Of a DNA stretch of 64,000 bases, positions 23,320 to 33,770 are shown piece by piece. The position numbers and the translations under genes were made by a program. Under the pieces are notes generated by a model. That model worked only from the letters and a program-made list of their open reading frames with translations, had not been told where the DNA came from and ran no database searches. This stretch comes from Paraspadella gotoi (Eukaryota; Chaetognatha): contig CM119271.1 of assembly GCA_051294375.1 (NCBI GenBank), positions 7,864,162 through 7,928,161 on the forward strand, written 5' to 3'. Numbering within the stretch: position 1 is the first letter of the stretch; each line of letters starts with the position of its first letter.

Positions 23320-23515
23320 CTACCAATTGTTAACCATGATTCGAAGTATATAATACTAAAATCTGATTGGGCTATCTTCATTGCTTTCAGAGAGAGATCA
23401 TTTGGAAGATTTTCCACTTCTGACCCTGATATCTCGAAAAGTTGACGACGAGAAAAATTTTTGATTAGTGCATCTTGTAGCCCGGGAAAAAGCGAATTAA
23501 TGACCATGGACAAGA
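23320..23515 (-). repeat. Interspersed repeat, copy 2
   Basis: The reverse complement of this stretch aligns with 13285-13480 (shared words include GGGCTACAAGATG and GAGATATCAGGGTCAGAAGT). The minus frame is open for 70 codons here but is closed in the other copy, so it is not called a gene. Confidence 0.75.
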
Positions 23516-23576
23516 CTTTTAATTTCTAAATTTTAGCGTAATGTGTTCAATAAATCGATGGATGCCGTCTTTCCCT

Positions 23577-23790
23577 TAAGGTTTAAAGATTAAAGATTAA
23601 GGTGGAGGATTATGGATCAGGTATTAAGGATTTGGGATTAAGGATTAAAGATAAAAGATTAAGGATTAAGAATTAAGGATTAAAGATTAAAGATTAAGGT
23701 TGAGGATTAAGGATTTGGGATTAAGGATTAAGAATTAAGGATTAAGGATTAAAGATTAAGGTTGAGGATTAAAGATTAGGGATAAGAAAC
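23577..23790. repeat. ATTAAGG-based minisatellite
   Basis: About 30 overlapping copies of GATTAAGG and GATTAAAG, with GGTTGAGGATTAAGGATTTG repeated twice as a higher-order unit. It is not the arthropod telomere repeat TTAGG. Confidence 0.9.
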
Positions 23791-24430
23791 AAGGCGCTTT
23801 CGAACAGTAGTGCCGAGGATTACTCAGTGAACAACAGAATCCATTGTGAACCGAAGATCCGATCCAATTCTTTGTGAAGATAAATTTTCGAATCAAAAGT
23901 GGAAAAGGAGAAACGACGTGAATTCTTCGTCGCGACGAGAAATCGTGAAATCGAATGTGAATTTGTGAATGGAGGAAAAGAAAAGTGAGAGCGAAGTGAG
24001 AAGAGGTGAGGAATTGTGAATGCCTGCGATATTGAGAATTCTCTTGATAAACGTGAGCGAGAAACGTGAGTGAAAGGAGGAGAGAAAATCCTCTTTTTTT
24101 TTGTGAAGAGTGAAAAATTGAATCGCTGCTTCGTTCGTTCTGTGTTTTAAACTTAAACTTATTTAAAAGTATTGAATACTTTATTTTATCAGTATCTTAT
24201 CACTCGTGTTAAAAAGTAAACGTATCGTCAGTTTAAGCCATTGAACGAGTAGCCGACGCTTTCCAATGTATCCATACACGAAGACCACCAAGTTCGAGGA
24301 GAAGCCATTTGCCAACCTTGATATCGGAGAAGAGAGAAGAAATAATGTAATAAAGATCTGAGAGCAAAAGAAGATAAACGAAAATATTACGGAAAAATAG
24401 ATGGAAAAAATAGAAAAAAAAAAAGATGGA
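23791..24430. other. Unassigned purine-rich stretch
   Basis: GTGAA/GAGAA-rich words (23880-24080), then moderately complex sequence. No supported exon. Confidence 0.4.
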
Positions 24431-24446
24431 AGGAAAAAAATGAATG

Positions 24447-24448
24447 GA

Positions 24449-24487
<39 letters not shown>

Positions 24488-24704
24488 AGGAGAAAGAGAG
24501 AGAGGAGAGAGAGAGAGAGAGAAGAGAGAGAAGAGAGAGGGAACGAGAGAAGAGGGAACGCAATGTTTTAGGATTAATGGAAAGAAAAGAAAAGAAAAGA
24601 GAAAAAGTAAGAAGGAGATAATGTCAAAATAATCCGAATATATATTCGCCGCCAGAGGGAGAACCGAAGAGACGATGATTTCGAGCGTCGCTGGCTCAAC
24701 GAGA

Positions 24705-24789
<85 letters not shown>
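24447..24789. repeat. GA dinucleotide tracts
   Basis: Interrupted GA runs at 24450-24545 and a purer 85-bp run at 24700-24787. Confidence 0.95.
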
Positions 24790-24791
<2 letters not shown>

Positions 24792-25735
24792 AACGGATAA
24801 AATTGAGTATGATAAAGAAAGAAGAACAATTTGGTCTGAGAAAGAGTATAAGATACATTCATTTTCCGTCCTCCATTTTTATTCAATATTTAATTAAAGA
24901 TTCGAGAATTTTTTTTTTGCGATTTCATAATTTAATTTGCATGTATAGTGGAGCTTGGTGTGCCGTCTTGCGTCTCTAAGTTCGTTGGCATTCAAAGGAA
25001 GAAGAAACGATTTAGTTGGATGGGTATATATATATAATTATTATTATATATTATATATATTGATATATAGAAAGAGAGAGTGAGTGAGAAGAAAAACGAG
25101 GATTTAAAAAAGAAAAAGGGAAAGAATATTTGTATCATAATACTGTCAACCGGACGTCTTGGAGGAACAGCATACAAAACAAGATGGCCACTTGTATTTT
25201 CTTGCATCAGGCAAATACGCAAACAGCAAGCAGTGGCGCTCTCTCTCCTCTTTTCTTTTCTCTCTCGTAATTAACTGAATTTAAATTACATTTATACTGT
25301 AAATAATGTAGACTTAATACTTTTTGTTTGGTTTGTACAATAATTGTATGTACCGCTCTGGTAAACAAAGATGTTTTGTGTAATGGTGTTAACTGTCACA
25401 TTTTTGAGGCATTACAAATCAAAATCGAAAATCTCCTCCTCTCTCCGTCTGTCTCTCTCTCTCTCTCTCTCTCTTTGCTCTCTCCTCTCGTCTCTTCTCG
25501 CTCGATGGATGTCGTCTCGACGTTCATCAAGTCTCGGTCCGCCTCTCTCTCGCTCCCTACTCGATTGCGTCGACGGACTCAAATGCCATGCTGTTGTAAG
25601 ATGTGGCCGGAAAACTTAACTGTTTTACACAGTTTTAGTAATCGTATAATTTAGTAAGTTGAAGAAAAGTTATTTTTATTGAACGATTTGAATAGGGCTG
25701 AGCACTAGGAAAAAGTTTTAATCGTGATCAAAATA
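24790..25735. other. Unassigned stretch
   Basis: It holds a TATATA-rich patch (25025-25070), a CT tract (25450-25475) and ordinary sequence. No exon with usable splice sites was found. Confidence 0.4.
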
Positions 25736-25789
25736 TATTAATTAATTAAATTAAGTAAATATTTCCAGTCTGAAACTTGATTTCCCGCC

Positions 25790-26130
25790 TAATCACACTG
25801 ACTAGGGTCACACTATTCCTATCCACATACAAAATTCAAATTGGCGCAAGTCATGAATAGAGTATCAGGTGCAAGCGTAAGAGTGGCACGACGAAAGGAC
25901 GAAGATGACGGAGGAGAGGACAAGCGGAGGGACATAATTTTTTTGCATAATTCGATTTCAAATCAAGCCATAATCAAAGTCGGAATAAGTAATTCAAGTC
26001 AAACTCATTCAACTAATTTACCTGATGTAATACGTCTCCATCCCATAGAGTTTCAAATAAGGATAAGGCAGGCCAAGTCAAATCAATTTAGTCCAAAATT
26101 TTGTCAATTTTCAAGTCAACCATTTACATT
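25790..26130. repeat. Repeated flank with a conserved tail-like phrase, copy A
   Basis: It matches 28735-29073. It contains CACATACAAAATTC and GAGGGACATAATTTTTTTGC, the core of an interspersed phrase also seen at 14870-14965 and 18305-18400. It lies just downstream (on the minus strand) of the turtle-like exon copy A. Confidence 0.75.
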
Positions 26131-26301
26131 CTGACGTAGACGGGCGTCTCGACTCCATACTTCTTCACGTCATGTATAGAGGAAATCCACGAATCCTTCG
26201 GGAAGTCGAGCGCGCAAGTCGAGGACGACCGAGGCCGCCTATGCGACGCCGTTTTGTTTGACAGACGTCGCCGAGAGAGCGCGCCGCGGCGAGGGGGCTC
26301 G
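26131..26301 (-). pseudogene. Turtle-like Ig exon, frameshifted second copy
   Basis: This is the same exon as 29074-29239, with several one-base insertions and losses (for example GTCTGTCAAAC for GTCGTCAAC and GACTTGCGCG for GACTGCGCG) that break the frame. The donor is displaced by two extra bases. The neighbouring intron sequence is duplicated too. Since the errors are all small indels and the whole flank is repeated, I read it as an unpolished second assembly of the same locus rather than a true pseudogene, though a recent genomic duplicate cannot be excluded. Confidence 0.8.
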
Positions 26302-26346
26302 CTGAGAGGGAGGGAGAGGGAAAAGGGGGATTAGGGTTCTATGGAG

Positions 26347-26386
26347 TTGCGTCTCTCTCTCTCTTCTCTCTGCTCTCTCTTCTCTC

Positions 26387-26419
<33 letters not shown>

Positions 26420-26442
26420 CTCTGCTCTCTCTCTCTCTCTCT
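26347..26442. repeat. CT dinucleotide tract
   Basis: Interrupted CT repeats where this copy of the locus parts from the other copy (which continues at 29290 with different sequence). Confidence 0.9.
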
Positions 26443-26976
26443 CAATATATTAGTCAAATGGTGACAAAGACAGTTCGTCGGAATTAACCCAAACGAAATA
26501 TGACGAATGCAATGCACGACAGCATGAAGTTGAGAATGAACAACGTCATGGTGACAAATTCGACCAGATGAACGACAACGCCTACGAACAACGATGCGAC
26601 GACTTGAACGACAACGAACGGTTTGACAATACAATGATACGACGACGCCGGACAAGCGCCGCCTCTCTCGAAACTCGATTAGGCCGGCGACCGACTCGAA
26701 TTCGTCAGGGCGTTTGTTCGGAAGATGATAAATACAACGAGGGACGGCCGTTCTGTTGCCGTTGTCGTCGTTGTTGTTGTTGTTGTTGTTGTTGTTGTCG
26801 TTGGTTATTGTTTTCCTTTCCTCGCCATCATTTTTTATTTTCTTTTTTTTTTTTTTGGTCTTTTTCGCAATTTGTACTTTTTTTTCTTTTCTTTCTTTTT
26901 TTCTTTAGTCATTTCCCTTTGAAGAACGCGTTTTCACGTGTTCTCTCTCTCTTCTCTCTCTCTCTCTCCTTATTTT

Positions 26977-27014
<38 letters not shown>

Positions 27015-27023
27015 ATCTGCTCC

Positions 27024-27066
<43 letters not shown>

Positions 27067-27301
27067 CCTCTCTCCTCTCTCTCTTCTTCCATTCATTTGT
27101 TCCCTTTCATCTTTTTTTTTTCCTTTTGCGAATCAATAAGTTTAATGATTACGTAAAGGAAATTAGCTTGTACATAAAATGTAGTTCTGGGTTTAACTCG
27201 GCCCTTCCCGCACAATAAGACATTAAGTGCTAAACAAAGTCGATCAAACTTTTCAAGAAAATTTGCCGTTCGTTCTAAAAAAAGCAAATCCGGTTTAAAA
27301 C

Positions 27302-27356
<55 letters not shown>

Positions 27357-27584
27357 GAGAGAGAGGGGGGAGGAAAAGAGCAGAGAGAGGGAGGAAGAGA
27401 GAGAGAGAGAGAGATCTACTAGATTCCTTCTCAAGGTTTTCAAGACGTCGCTCAATTTCTCCAGCGTCGGACGATCTCGTCAAACGGCGAAACCGGAACT
27501 CGACTTCGCGCTTTCGCGCGCTCTGAATTTTATCGGGCGCCACGGAGCGAAATCTTCGGGCGGCGTCGTTCGTCGGTCGGCGTT

Positions 27585-28095
27585 CGTCGTTCGTCGTTCA
27601 GTCGTTCGTTCGTTCGTCGTCATCTTTCGTCGTCGTTGTCCTCATCGTTCTTTGTTCGTCGTCATCGTTTGTCGTTGTCGTTCGGTCGTTATAGTTCGTC
27701 GTCATAGGTGTCGTCGTTCGTCGTCATCGTTCGTCGTCATCAGTTCGTCGTCATCGTTCGTCGTCAATCAGTTCGTCGTCATCGTCCGTCGCATCGTTCG
27801 TCGTCATCGTTCGTCGTCTCGTTCGTCCGTCATCGTTCGTCGTCATCGTTCGTCGTCATCGTTCGGTCGTCATCGTTCGGTCGTCATCGTTCGTCGTCAT
27901 CGTTCGTCCGTCATCGTTCGTCGTCATCGTTCGTCGTCATCGTTCGTCGTCATCCGTTCGTCGTCAATCGTTCGTCGTCATCGTGGTTCGTCGTCATCGT
28001 TCGTCGTCTTCGTTCAATCGTCAATGTTTCGTACGTCATCTGTTCGTCATCGTTCGTCGTCATCGGTTCGTCGTCTTTCGTCGTCGTTCTTTCAT
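27585..28095. repeat. 13-bp minisatellite GTTCGTCGTCATC
   Basis: About 35 tandem copies, some with one-base changes. The long Arg/His/Ser/Val frames across it come from the three frames of a 13-bp unit. Confidence 0.95.
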
Positions 28096-28504
28096 TACGA
28101 TTAACTGTCAAACTGCCATTACTAATAGATTGTCTTCAGTTGCGTTAATTTGTAAAATGTCGAGATCGCTTGACGCGGCTGTTTTGATTTTTTTTTTGAA
28201 TGTAGACTAGAAGTTAAAAAAAAAGGCAAGAAAATCCCAAAAAATGGCCGCGTCCTACACTTTTTTTAACTTATCGTATGAGAAGAGTGAGATTTTTCCG
28301 AGTCAACGGGAATAGTTGGGACGGAGATCAGAGGGAGAGAAAGAAAGATAGAAAACATAGAAAGAAGAAAAACAGAAGAGAAAATAGAAGGAAACGAGCG
28401 AAAAAAAGATGCGCAATAAAAAAAGATAGAAAAAATATATTACAGAAAAAGAAACCGAAGGGACATAAAAAAAGACATGAAAAAGAAAGAAAGAAATAAG
28501 CGTC

Positions 28505-28542
28505 AAGGACGCGGGTGAGAGAGAGAGAGGAGAGAGAGAGAC

Positions 28543-28579
<37 letters not shown>

Positions 28580-28586
28580 AGAGGAG

Positions 28587-28618
<32 letters not shown>

Positions 28619-28622
28619 AAGA
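28505..28622. repeat. GA dinucleotide tract
   Basis: Interrupted GA run. A 25-N gap follows at 28706-28730 and marks the join with the second version of the locus. Confidence 0.9.
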
Positions 28623-28730
28623 CGAGAACTGCGGGACCGAAAAAGTGGTGCGAAAGAAACAAAAAAAAAAAAAGAAAAGGAAAGAACGGCTAGACGCAAT
28701 TGGGCNNNNNNNNNNNNNNNNNNNNNNNNN

Positions 28731-29073
28731 CTTAATCACACACTTTCCTACCCACATACAAAATTTCAAGCCAATCGCCACATTCACTCATAAGTAATAG
28801 GCGTTCAAAACTAAGGTGGGACGGACGAAAGGACGAAAGAATGGAGGGACAGACAGACAGACAGACGGAGGGACATAATTTTTTTGGCATAATTCGATGT
28901 TCAAATCAAAGCCATATCAAAGTCAGGAATAAGTTAATTCAAGTCAAACCTCATTCAACTAATTTACCTGATGTATACGTCTCCATCCCATAGAGTTCAA
29001 ATCAAGACAGGCCAGGCCAAGTCAAAGCAAATTTAGTCCAAAATTTTGTCAATTTTCAAGTCAACCAATTTAC
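28731..29073. repeat. Repeated flank with a conserved tail-like phrase, copy B
   Basis: It matches 25790-26130. It contains CCCACATACAAAATTTCAAG, a run of GGACAGACAGACAGACAGAC and GGGACATAATTTTTTTGGC. Tails with a conserved 'xAAATTTCA..AATCG' phrase followed by GACAGAC runs are common at the 3' ends of invertebrate retroelements; assigning a family here would be a guess. Confidence 0.7.
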
Positions 29074-29239
29074 CTGACGTAGACGGGCGTCTCGACCCCA
29101 TACTTCTTCCACGTCATGGTATAAGGAATCCACGATCCTTCGGGGAAGTCGAGCGCGCAGTCGAGGACGACCGAGGCGCCTATCGACGCCGTTTTGTTGA
29201 CGACGTCGCCGAGAGAGCGCGCCGCGGCAGAGGGGGCTC
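29074..29239 (-). CDS. Turtle/borderless-like exon: first half of Ig domain 1
   Basis: A 166-bp exon with a clean acceptor (CCCTCTCAG/GAG) and donor (GTCAG/GTAAAT). It encodes, among others, VVNKTASIGASVVLDCALDF, then PEG, IPYTMTWKKYG and ETPVYVR. The Cys is the B-strand Cys of an Ig domain, W in MTWKK is the core Trp, and the F-P-x-x-x-x-P-Y-x-x-x-W spacing is characteristic of the first Ig domain of turtle (tutl), borderless and IGSF9. These are single-pass neuronal adhesion proteins that act in dendrite, axon and photoreceptor patterning. Earlier exons (signal peptide) are not recognised upstream; the next exon seen is at 12235, almost 17 kb downstream. The gene symbol is left open because tutl and borderless cannot be told apart from half a domain. 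Confidence 0.88.
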
Positions 29240-29289
29240 CTGAGAGGGGGGAGAGGCACGGGAGCAGGGCGGAAAAGGCGGATTCAGGG

Positions 29290-31000
29290 TCTCAATAGAC
29301 GAGTTTGCGGTACTCGTTCCTTCCTTCTACTCATCCAGCGATCTTTATTTCTCTTTCATCAACCAAACTTTTTCAAATTAACAATAAAAATCCACAAATT
29401 ACAGTAATCTACACTACTCAACAAAAATCCTATTTCACGTGCTCCATTCGTCTCTCTCGGGTCCAAAGCTCAACTATCCATCGCCAATCATAAGCTCTTA
29501 TGGAGAGTCTCACCTCCTGCGAATCTTCACCGATTTGATTATAGTCGAGTCGCCTCGGGCCACAGAAATTAAAAATTATCTATCGTTTCGCAGGAAACTA
29601 CTTTTCCATTTGGTCGCCGGGATCATTCCCTCGGTCTGCATTGGACTTGTGGACATTTGAACCTTTGATACTTATGTTTGACGACGGGACAACGGTTGAC
29701 ATCCGTCAGCTGCGTTGATCAACCCTTCATATACCTCGAGTACAACGCGATCAAAGGGTTGCATCCAAAAAGACGACGCTCGCGCAATCGACGGCGCCCG
29801 AGAATTGAGCGTTGCCACCAAACGAGATATGACCAGATGCAGATGACGACGAGAGACCAAAATCGGAGAGTTGAACGAATAGACAAAAGCATCCGGAGGT
29901 GACAAATTCGAACGAACCAAAAAAAGACGACAAAAATGCGTACTGTCGCCTTGGCGCAATGAAGACGCGTGACTCGGGGACCGATAGTCGATGTACCCAA
30001 CGCTGAGCTAACGAGCGAGTTTAAACGGCGAGAGGATGGGACGATCGTGGTCGATCTTTTTGCGCCGCGGCCGCACTTCGAGCTATTCCACTAATCATAG
30101 GTCGACCGAACAGCGCTTGAACGACAAACGGACGTTGACCAAATACAAATGATGAACGACGACAGTGGTCACAGTGAGCCCGAACAAGGCAGGGTTCTCG
30201 CCTCCGGACATGTTCCCTCGGGACAGGACTCCGATACAAGGCGAGGCAGAGATTGACAGACGTGCACCCCGAGCCCTGTCTACATCGCAACCCGCTACCC
30301 TCTTCCTCTGCAGTTCGCGTCCGTTCTGCCCGCCATTCCCTTTCGCTTTTGCCTCGAGCTTGTCTACCACTATTTTTTCTCGCCCTCCGAAATAGTTGCA
30401 CCTTCGGGTATCCTCAGAGCTGCGTGTTTCTACGCATTCACTTATTTCTCGCCGGTACATTTGGGCGATCTGACCACCACGACCTCATCTCGGAAATGCC
30501 ACTTTGGTGGCAGACAGTTTCACTCAAGAGTCACCACGTCCCGGAGTCGAGTCCTGTTCTATCTCGGGGTTCCCCAAACACTGCCTTAGCGATCCTTTTT
30601 ATGTCACCTGGAACCCTCTCACACCCTGATTCACCATCGGACCATCTTGAATCCCTCCAGCTACATAAAATTGTTGAACCGGCCGGCGAGAATTCTGATC
30701 AATTGGTTGCCTCCGCACTTACCCTTATGTTCTTCTTGCCGGCGCGGTTAAGCTTTCGCATTCTACCGTTCTTATCCTCCCTGTCACCCTCCTTGGGTCT
30801 TCCATAACCCCTAAGAGTTCCTGCTTACCCGTAAGATGTACAAGAAGTCGGGTCCGTTCGTGCGCTGTTGAGCGCGTAATAGAACTTGCCCTCGGCTCGT
30901 CGGCTCCTTAACCCTCGCTTCGATGATGGGGGATTCTGTATGGCGATAAACTCCTGTTCCTTCCATTTGCCCTCTTGTCGCGATAATGAAACTACCTATT
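29290..31000. other. Complex sequence without an assigned gene
   Basis: GC close to 50 percent, with long open frames on both strands (for example plus 30253-30807, minus 30021-30401). None shows a recognisable domain, and the best frames overlap on opposite strands. Copy A of the locus lacks this and the following sequence to 35106. It may hold upstream exons of the turtle-like gene, but I cannot point to one. Confidence 0.4.
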
Positions 31001-31079
31001 TCCGGTGAGGTCGATTATATTTCCTTGGGAGGGACGGAGGAGGAATTGAAGACGAATGACGAGAAAAAGAACGTGGGAA

Positions 31080-31445
31080 ACGAGGGACGGGTAACGACGA
31101 CGATCGACGACGACGACGATGATGTTGAAAGATGATGATGTGAATGATGATGATGAATTGATGAATGATGATGAATGATTATGGACGACGACAGCAAAGA
31201 AAGCGATGAAAATTTGAAGACGACGAACCACCGATGATGATGAATATGATTAATGACACACAGGAAAGAAGAACCGATGAATCGACGAACGACGGACGAA
31301 TGATGATAGATGGATGATTATGACGAACGACCAGCAAGAAGAAGACGATGATGATTTGACGACGACAACGACGACGGATGGATGATGACCTTGATGAGTG
31401 ATGAATGATTGCTTGTACAGATGATTGATGATGATAAATGATCAT
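31080..31445. repeat. Degenerate GAT/GAC tract
   Basis: GATGATGAATGATG- and GACGACGA-type words over about 350 bp. It is a decayed trinucleotide repeat. Confidence 0.8.
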
Positions 31446-32460
31446 AGGGTTTGTTCATGGGTGATTACGAGAGTACAAGCTGACCGAAGAACGGCAGCGA
31501 AGAAATCTGGAAAAGACGAAAAATGGGAAAATTTACGTCCCAAATCGACAAGAAATATTCAATCTTGACCTACAAAAATAGCCAGATGATTATATGTCGT
31601 CTAGCCGATGAATGAGAAAAAAACTTTTAAAAAAAACATTACTACATAACTAGAATAACTACTATAGTTATAGGTTGTTAAAAGCTGGTAGACATATTCA
31701 AATAAAGTTAAAACGTAAAATGAAAATGCTTAGGAGGCAAAATCTCGATAAGAACAGAGTACGAATAACAACATTAATTTGCAATTGAATAATGTTAGCG
31801 AGGGATTTGACGAAGACGCAGTTTGACCACTAACACAAACAACAACAAACAACGAAGGAAAAGGGAAATGGCAGTAGGTCGGCCTCTGCCATTATACTAT
31901 GCTCCTTTTTCGAGAGGCCATCTCTTTCTCATCTCTGGAGCTTTTTGGCCCTAAGCCAATAGCCCTGTCTTCCTTCCCTTCCTCCTGTTTCCCGCCTCCC
32001 CATTTTCCCCATTTCCCCTCCAACGCCCAGCGGCCCGATTTCCTGTACTCTGCTGCGCCCCCGCCCCCCCGCCTCCCCCCCACTGCCCCCCTCCTTCTCC
32101 GATGCTTTCGACCACTTGACCGCGCCACTTTTCTTTTCATAGTTGGAACGACGAGATTTGTCCACCTCAACTTGTTTGTACATTCGCGCGGCTGCTCCGT
32201 TACATCTTTCGACCCCTTTATATACACTTCCGCTCTTCACGCCTCTCAGTCTGACCTTCCCTTTATATCGCGCCCGTCCTTCCGGTTTTTTTCTTTTCAT
32301 ACCTCCCATACAAGGCTCGTAAATGCTCTTTTAATTTGGTAAACATTGGGTAAAATTTGTTTTTTTTTCTTCATATTTATCATTTCTTTTCCCTACATTT
32401 TTTTTTTTTTTTAATTAAAGACGCCTCTTCTATCTTCTCGTTTAAAGCTTAACAGTATAA
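31446..32460. other. Unassigned stretch
   Basis: AT-rich to 31860, then a C-rich block (31980-32100) with frames open on both strands. No domain. Confidence 0.4.
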
Positions 32461-32499
32461 TTACATGCTGCACCACGTCTCTTCGTTATTTCCAACATT

Positions 32500-33292
32500 T
32501 TCTACCTCACTCTCTTCTTCTATTCTCTCTCTTTTTTCCGCCTATTCTCGTCTTTTTCTTTTTCTTTTTTTTTTTTTTGTTTTTTCTCTCTTTCCTTTTT
32601 TTTCTCTCTCGACCTTTCATCGTTTTTTTCTCTTATTATTTATCTTTCTTTTTCTTATTTCATCATCTTCTTTTGTCTCTATTATATATTTTTTAATCTG
32701 TTTCTATCTATTTTTTTTTTTTTTTTTTTTTTATGGGTATGCGCTTATCCTTACTTCCTTCTCTCTTTCTTCTCTTTTCTATTCTTCATTTTTTTTATTG
32801 GTTTCTCTTCTTTTTATATTCTCTTTCGGCTTTCGTCTCTCTGCTCTCTCTCTTTCTACTCTCTCTCGTCTATCTCGTCTCCTCCTCTCATCTCTTTTTT
32901 CTCTCTCTCTTCTCCTCTTCTCTTCTGTGTTCTGCTCTGAAAAGAGGGAAATTCCTGGAAAAGGACGAGAGAATTTAAAAGGTTATGGGAAGGATATGGA
33001 AGAAGCGGGTAAATTAAGGAAAAGTTATTGATGTTAATTTTGATTAAGGGATTGTTTTTTTTTTTTTTTTGAGTGTTTTTAGATTTTTTCTTATTTTTTT
33101 TTATTTTTCTTTTTTTTTTCTTAAAATTTTTTTTTAACTATAACCTATTTTTTATTTTTTTTTTTTTAGAAAAATTGTTTTTAATAATTTTTTTTTGTTA
33201 AGATTTTTTTATGATTTTTTTTTAATTTGATTTGAATTTTTTTTTTTTTTAGGAAATATTTTTTTTTTTTAATTTTTTTTTTGATTTTTTTT

Positions 33293-33327
<35 letters not shown>

Positions 33328-33770
33328 TTTTTTTTTTTTAATTTTATATTTTTTTTTTGATTTTTTTTTTTTTTTTTTTTCTTTTCTCATTAATTTTTTT
33401 TTATTTCGTCTCTGTTAGTTTTTCGCAATTTGGTTCGTTTTTCTTTTGTTTTCTTTTTTTCCTTACCTTTTTTACTTTCCATTTAACTTATTCTTTGTTC
33501 CTTTTTCAAGTTTTTTTTCTCCTTATTTTTTTTTTACTTTCTTTTCTGCTTTTTCCATACCATTCATTTTGCCTTTTGTTTTTTTTTCCTTACAACTCCC
33601 CTACTATTTTTTCTATTTCTTTCTATTTTTCTTTGTAAGTCCTCCAACTCTCCTAATCATCTCAAGACAAATTCCTTTCCACTTCCTATCGCCCTCTTCT
33701 TCCTCTGCCATTCACTTTAATTTCCCTTCTCTTTCCGCCATTCCCCGTGCTTTTTCATCTCTCCGATAAT
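32500..33770. repeat. T-rich low-complexity stretch
   Basis: CT-rich and then nearly pure T with rare A or G (33050-33380), then CTT-rich. The hydrophobic frames are compositional. Confidence 0.85.

Larger units (their letters stand above)
26455..28660. repeat. Locus copy A: continuous but indel-rich
   Basis: It aligns with 35132-36763 (and flanks). In order it holds an Asp-codon tract (26490-26680), a GTT/GTC tract (26760-26805), CT tracts (26940-27080), a short ordinary block (27160-27300), GA tracts (27305-27415), a CGACG-rich block (27430-27580), a TCG minisatellite (27585-28095) and a purine-rich end. The simple repeats here correspond to N gaps in the other copy. Confidence 0.85.

Noticed and set aside
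27652-28148. Overlapping 146- and 150-codon frames rich in Arg, His, Ser and Val
   Set aside because: They are the frames of a 13-bp repeat.
30253-30807. 184-codon plus-strand frame
   Set aside because: Non-repetitive, but no recognisable domain, no clear splice sites, and other frames on both strands are also open. Kept only as an unassigned region.
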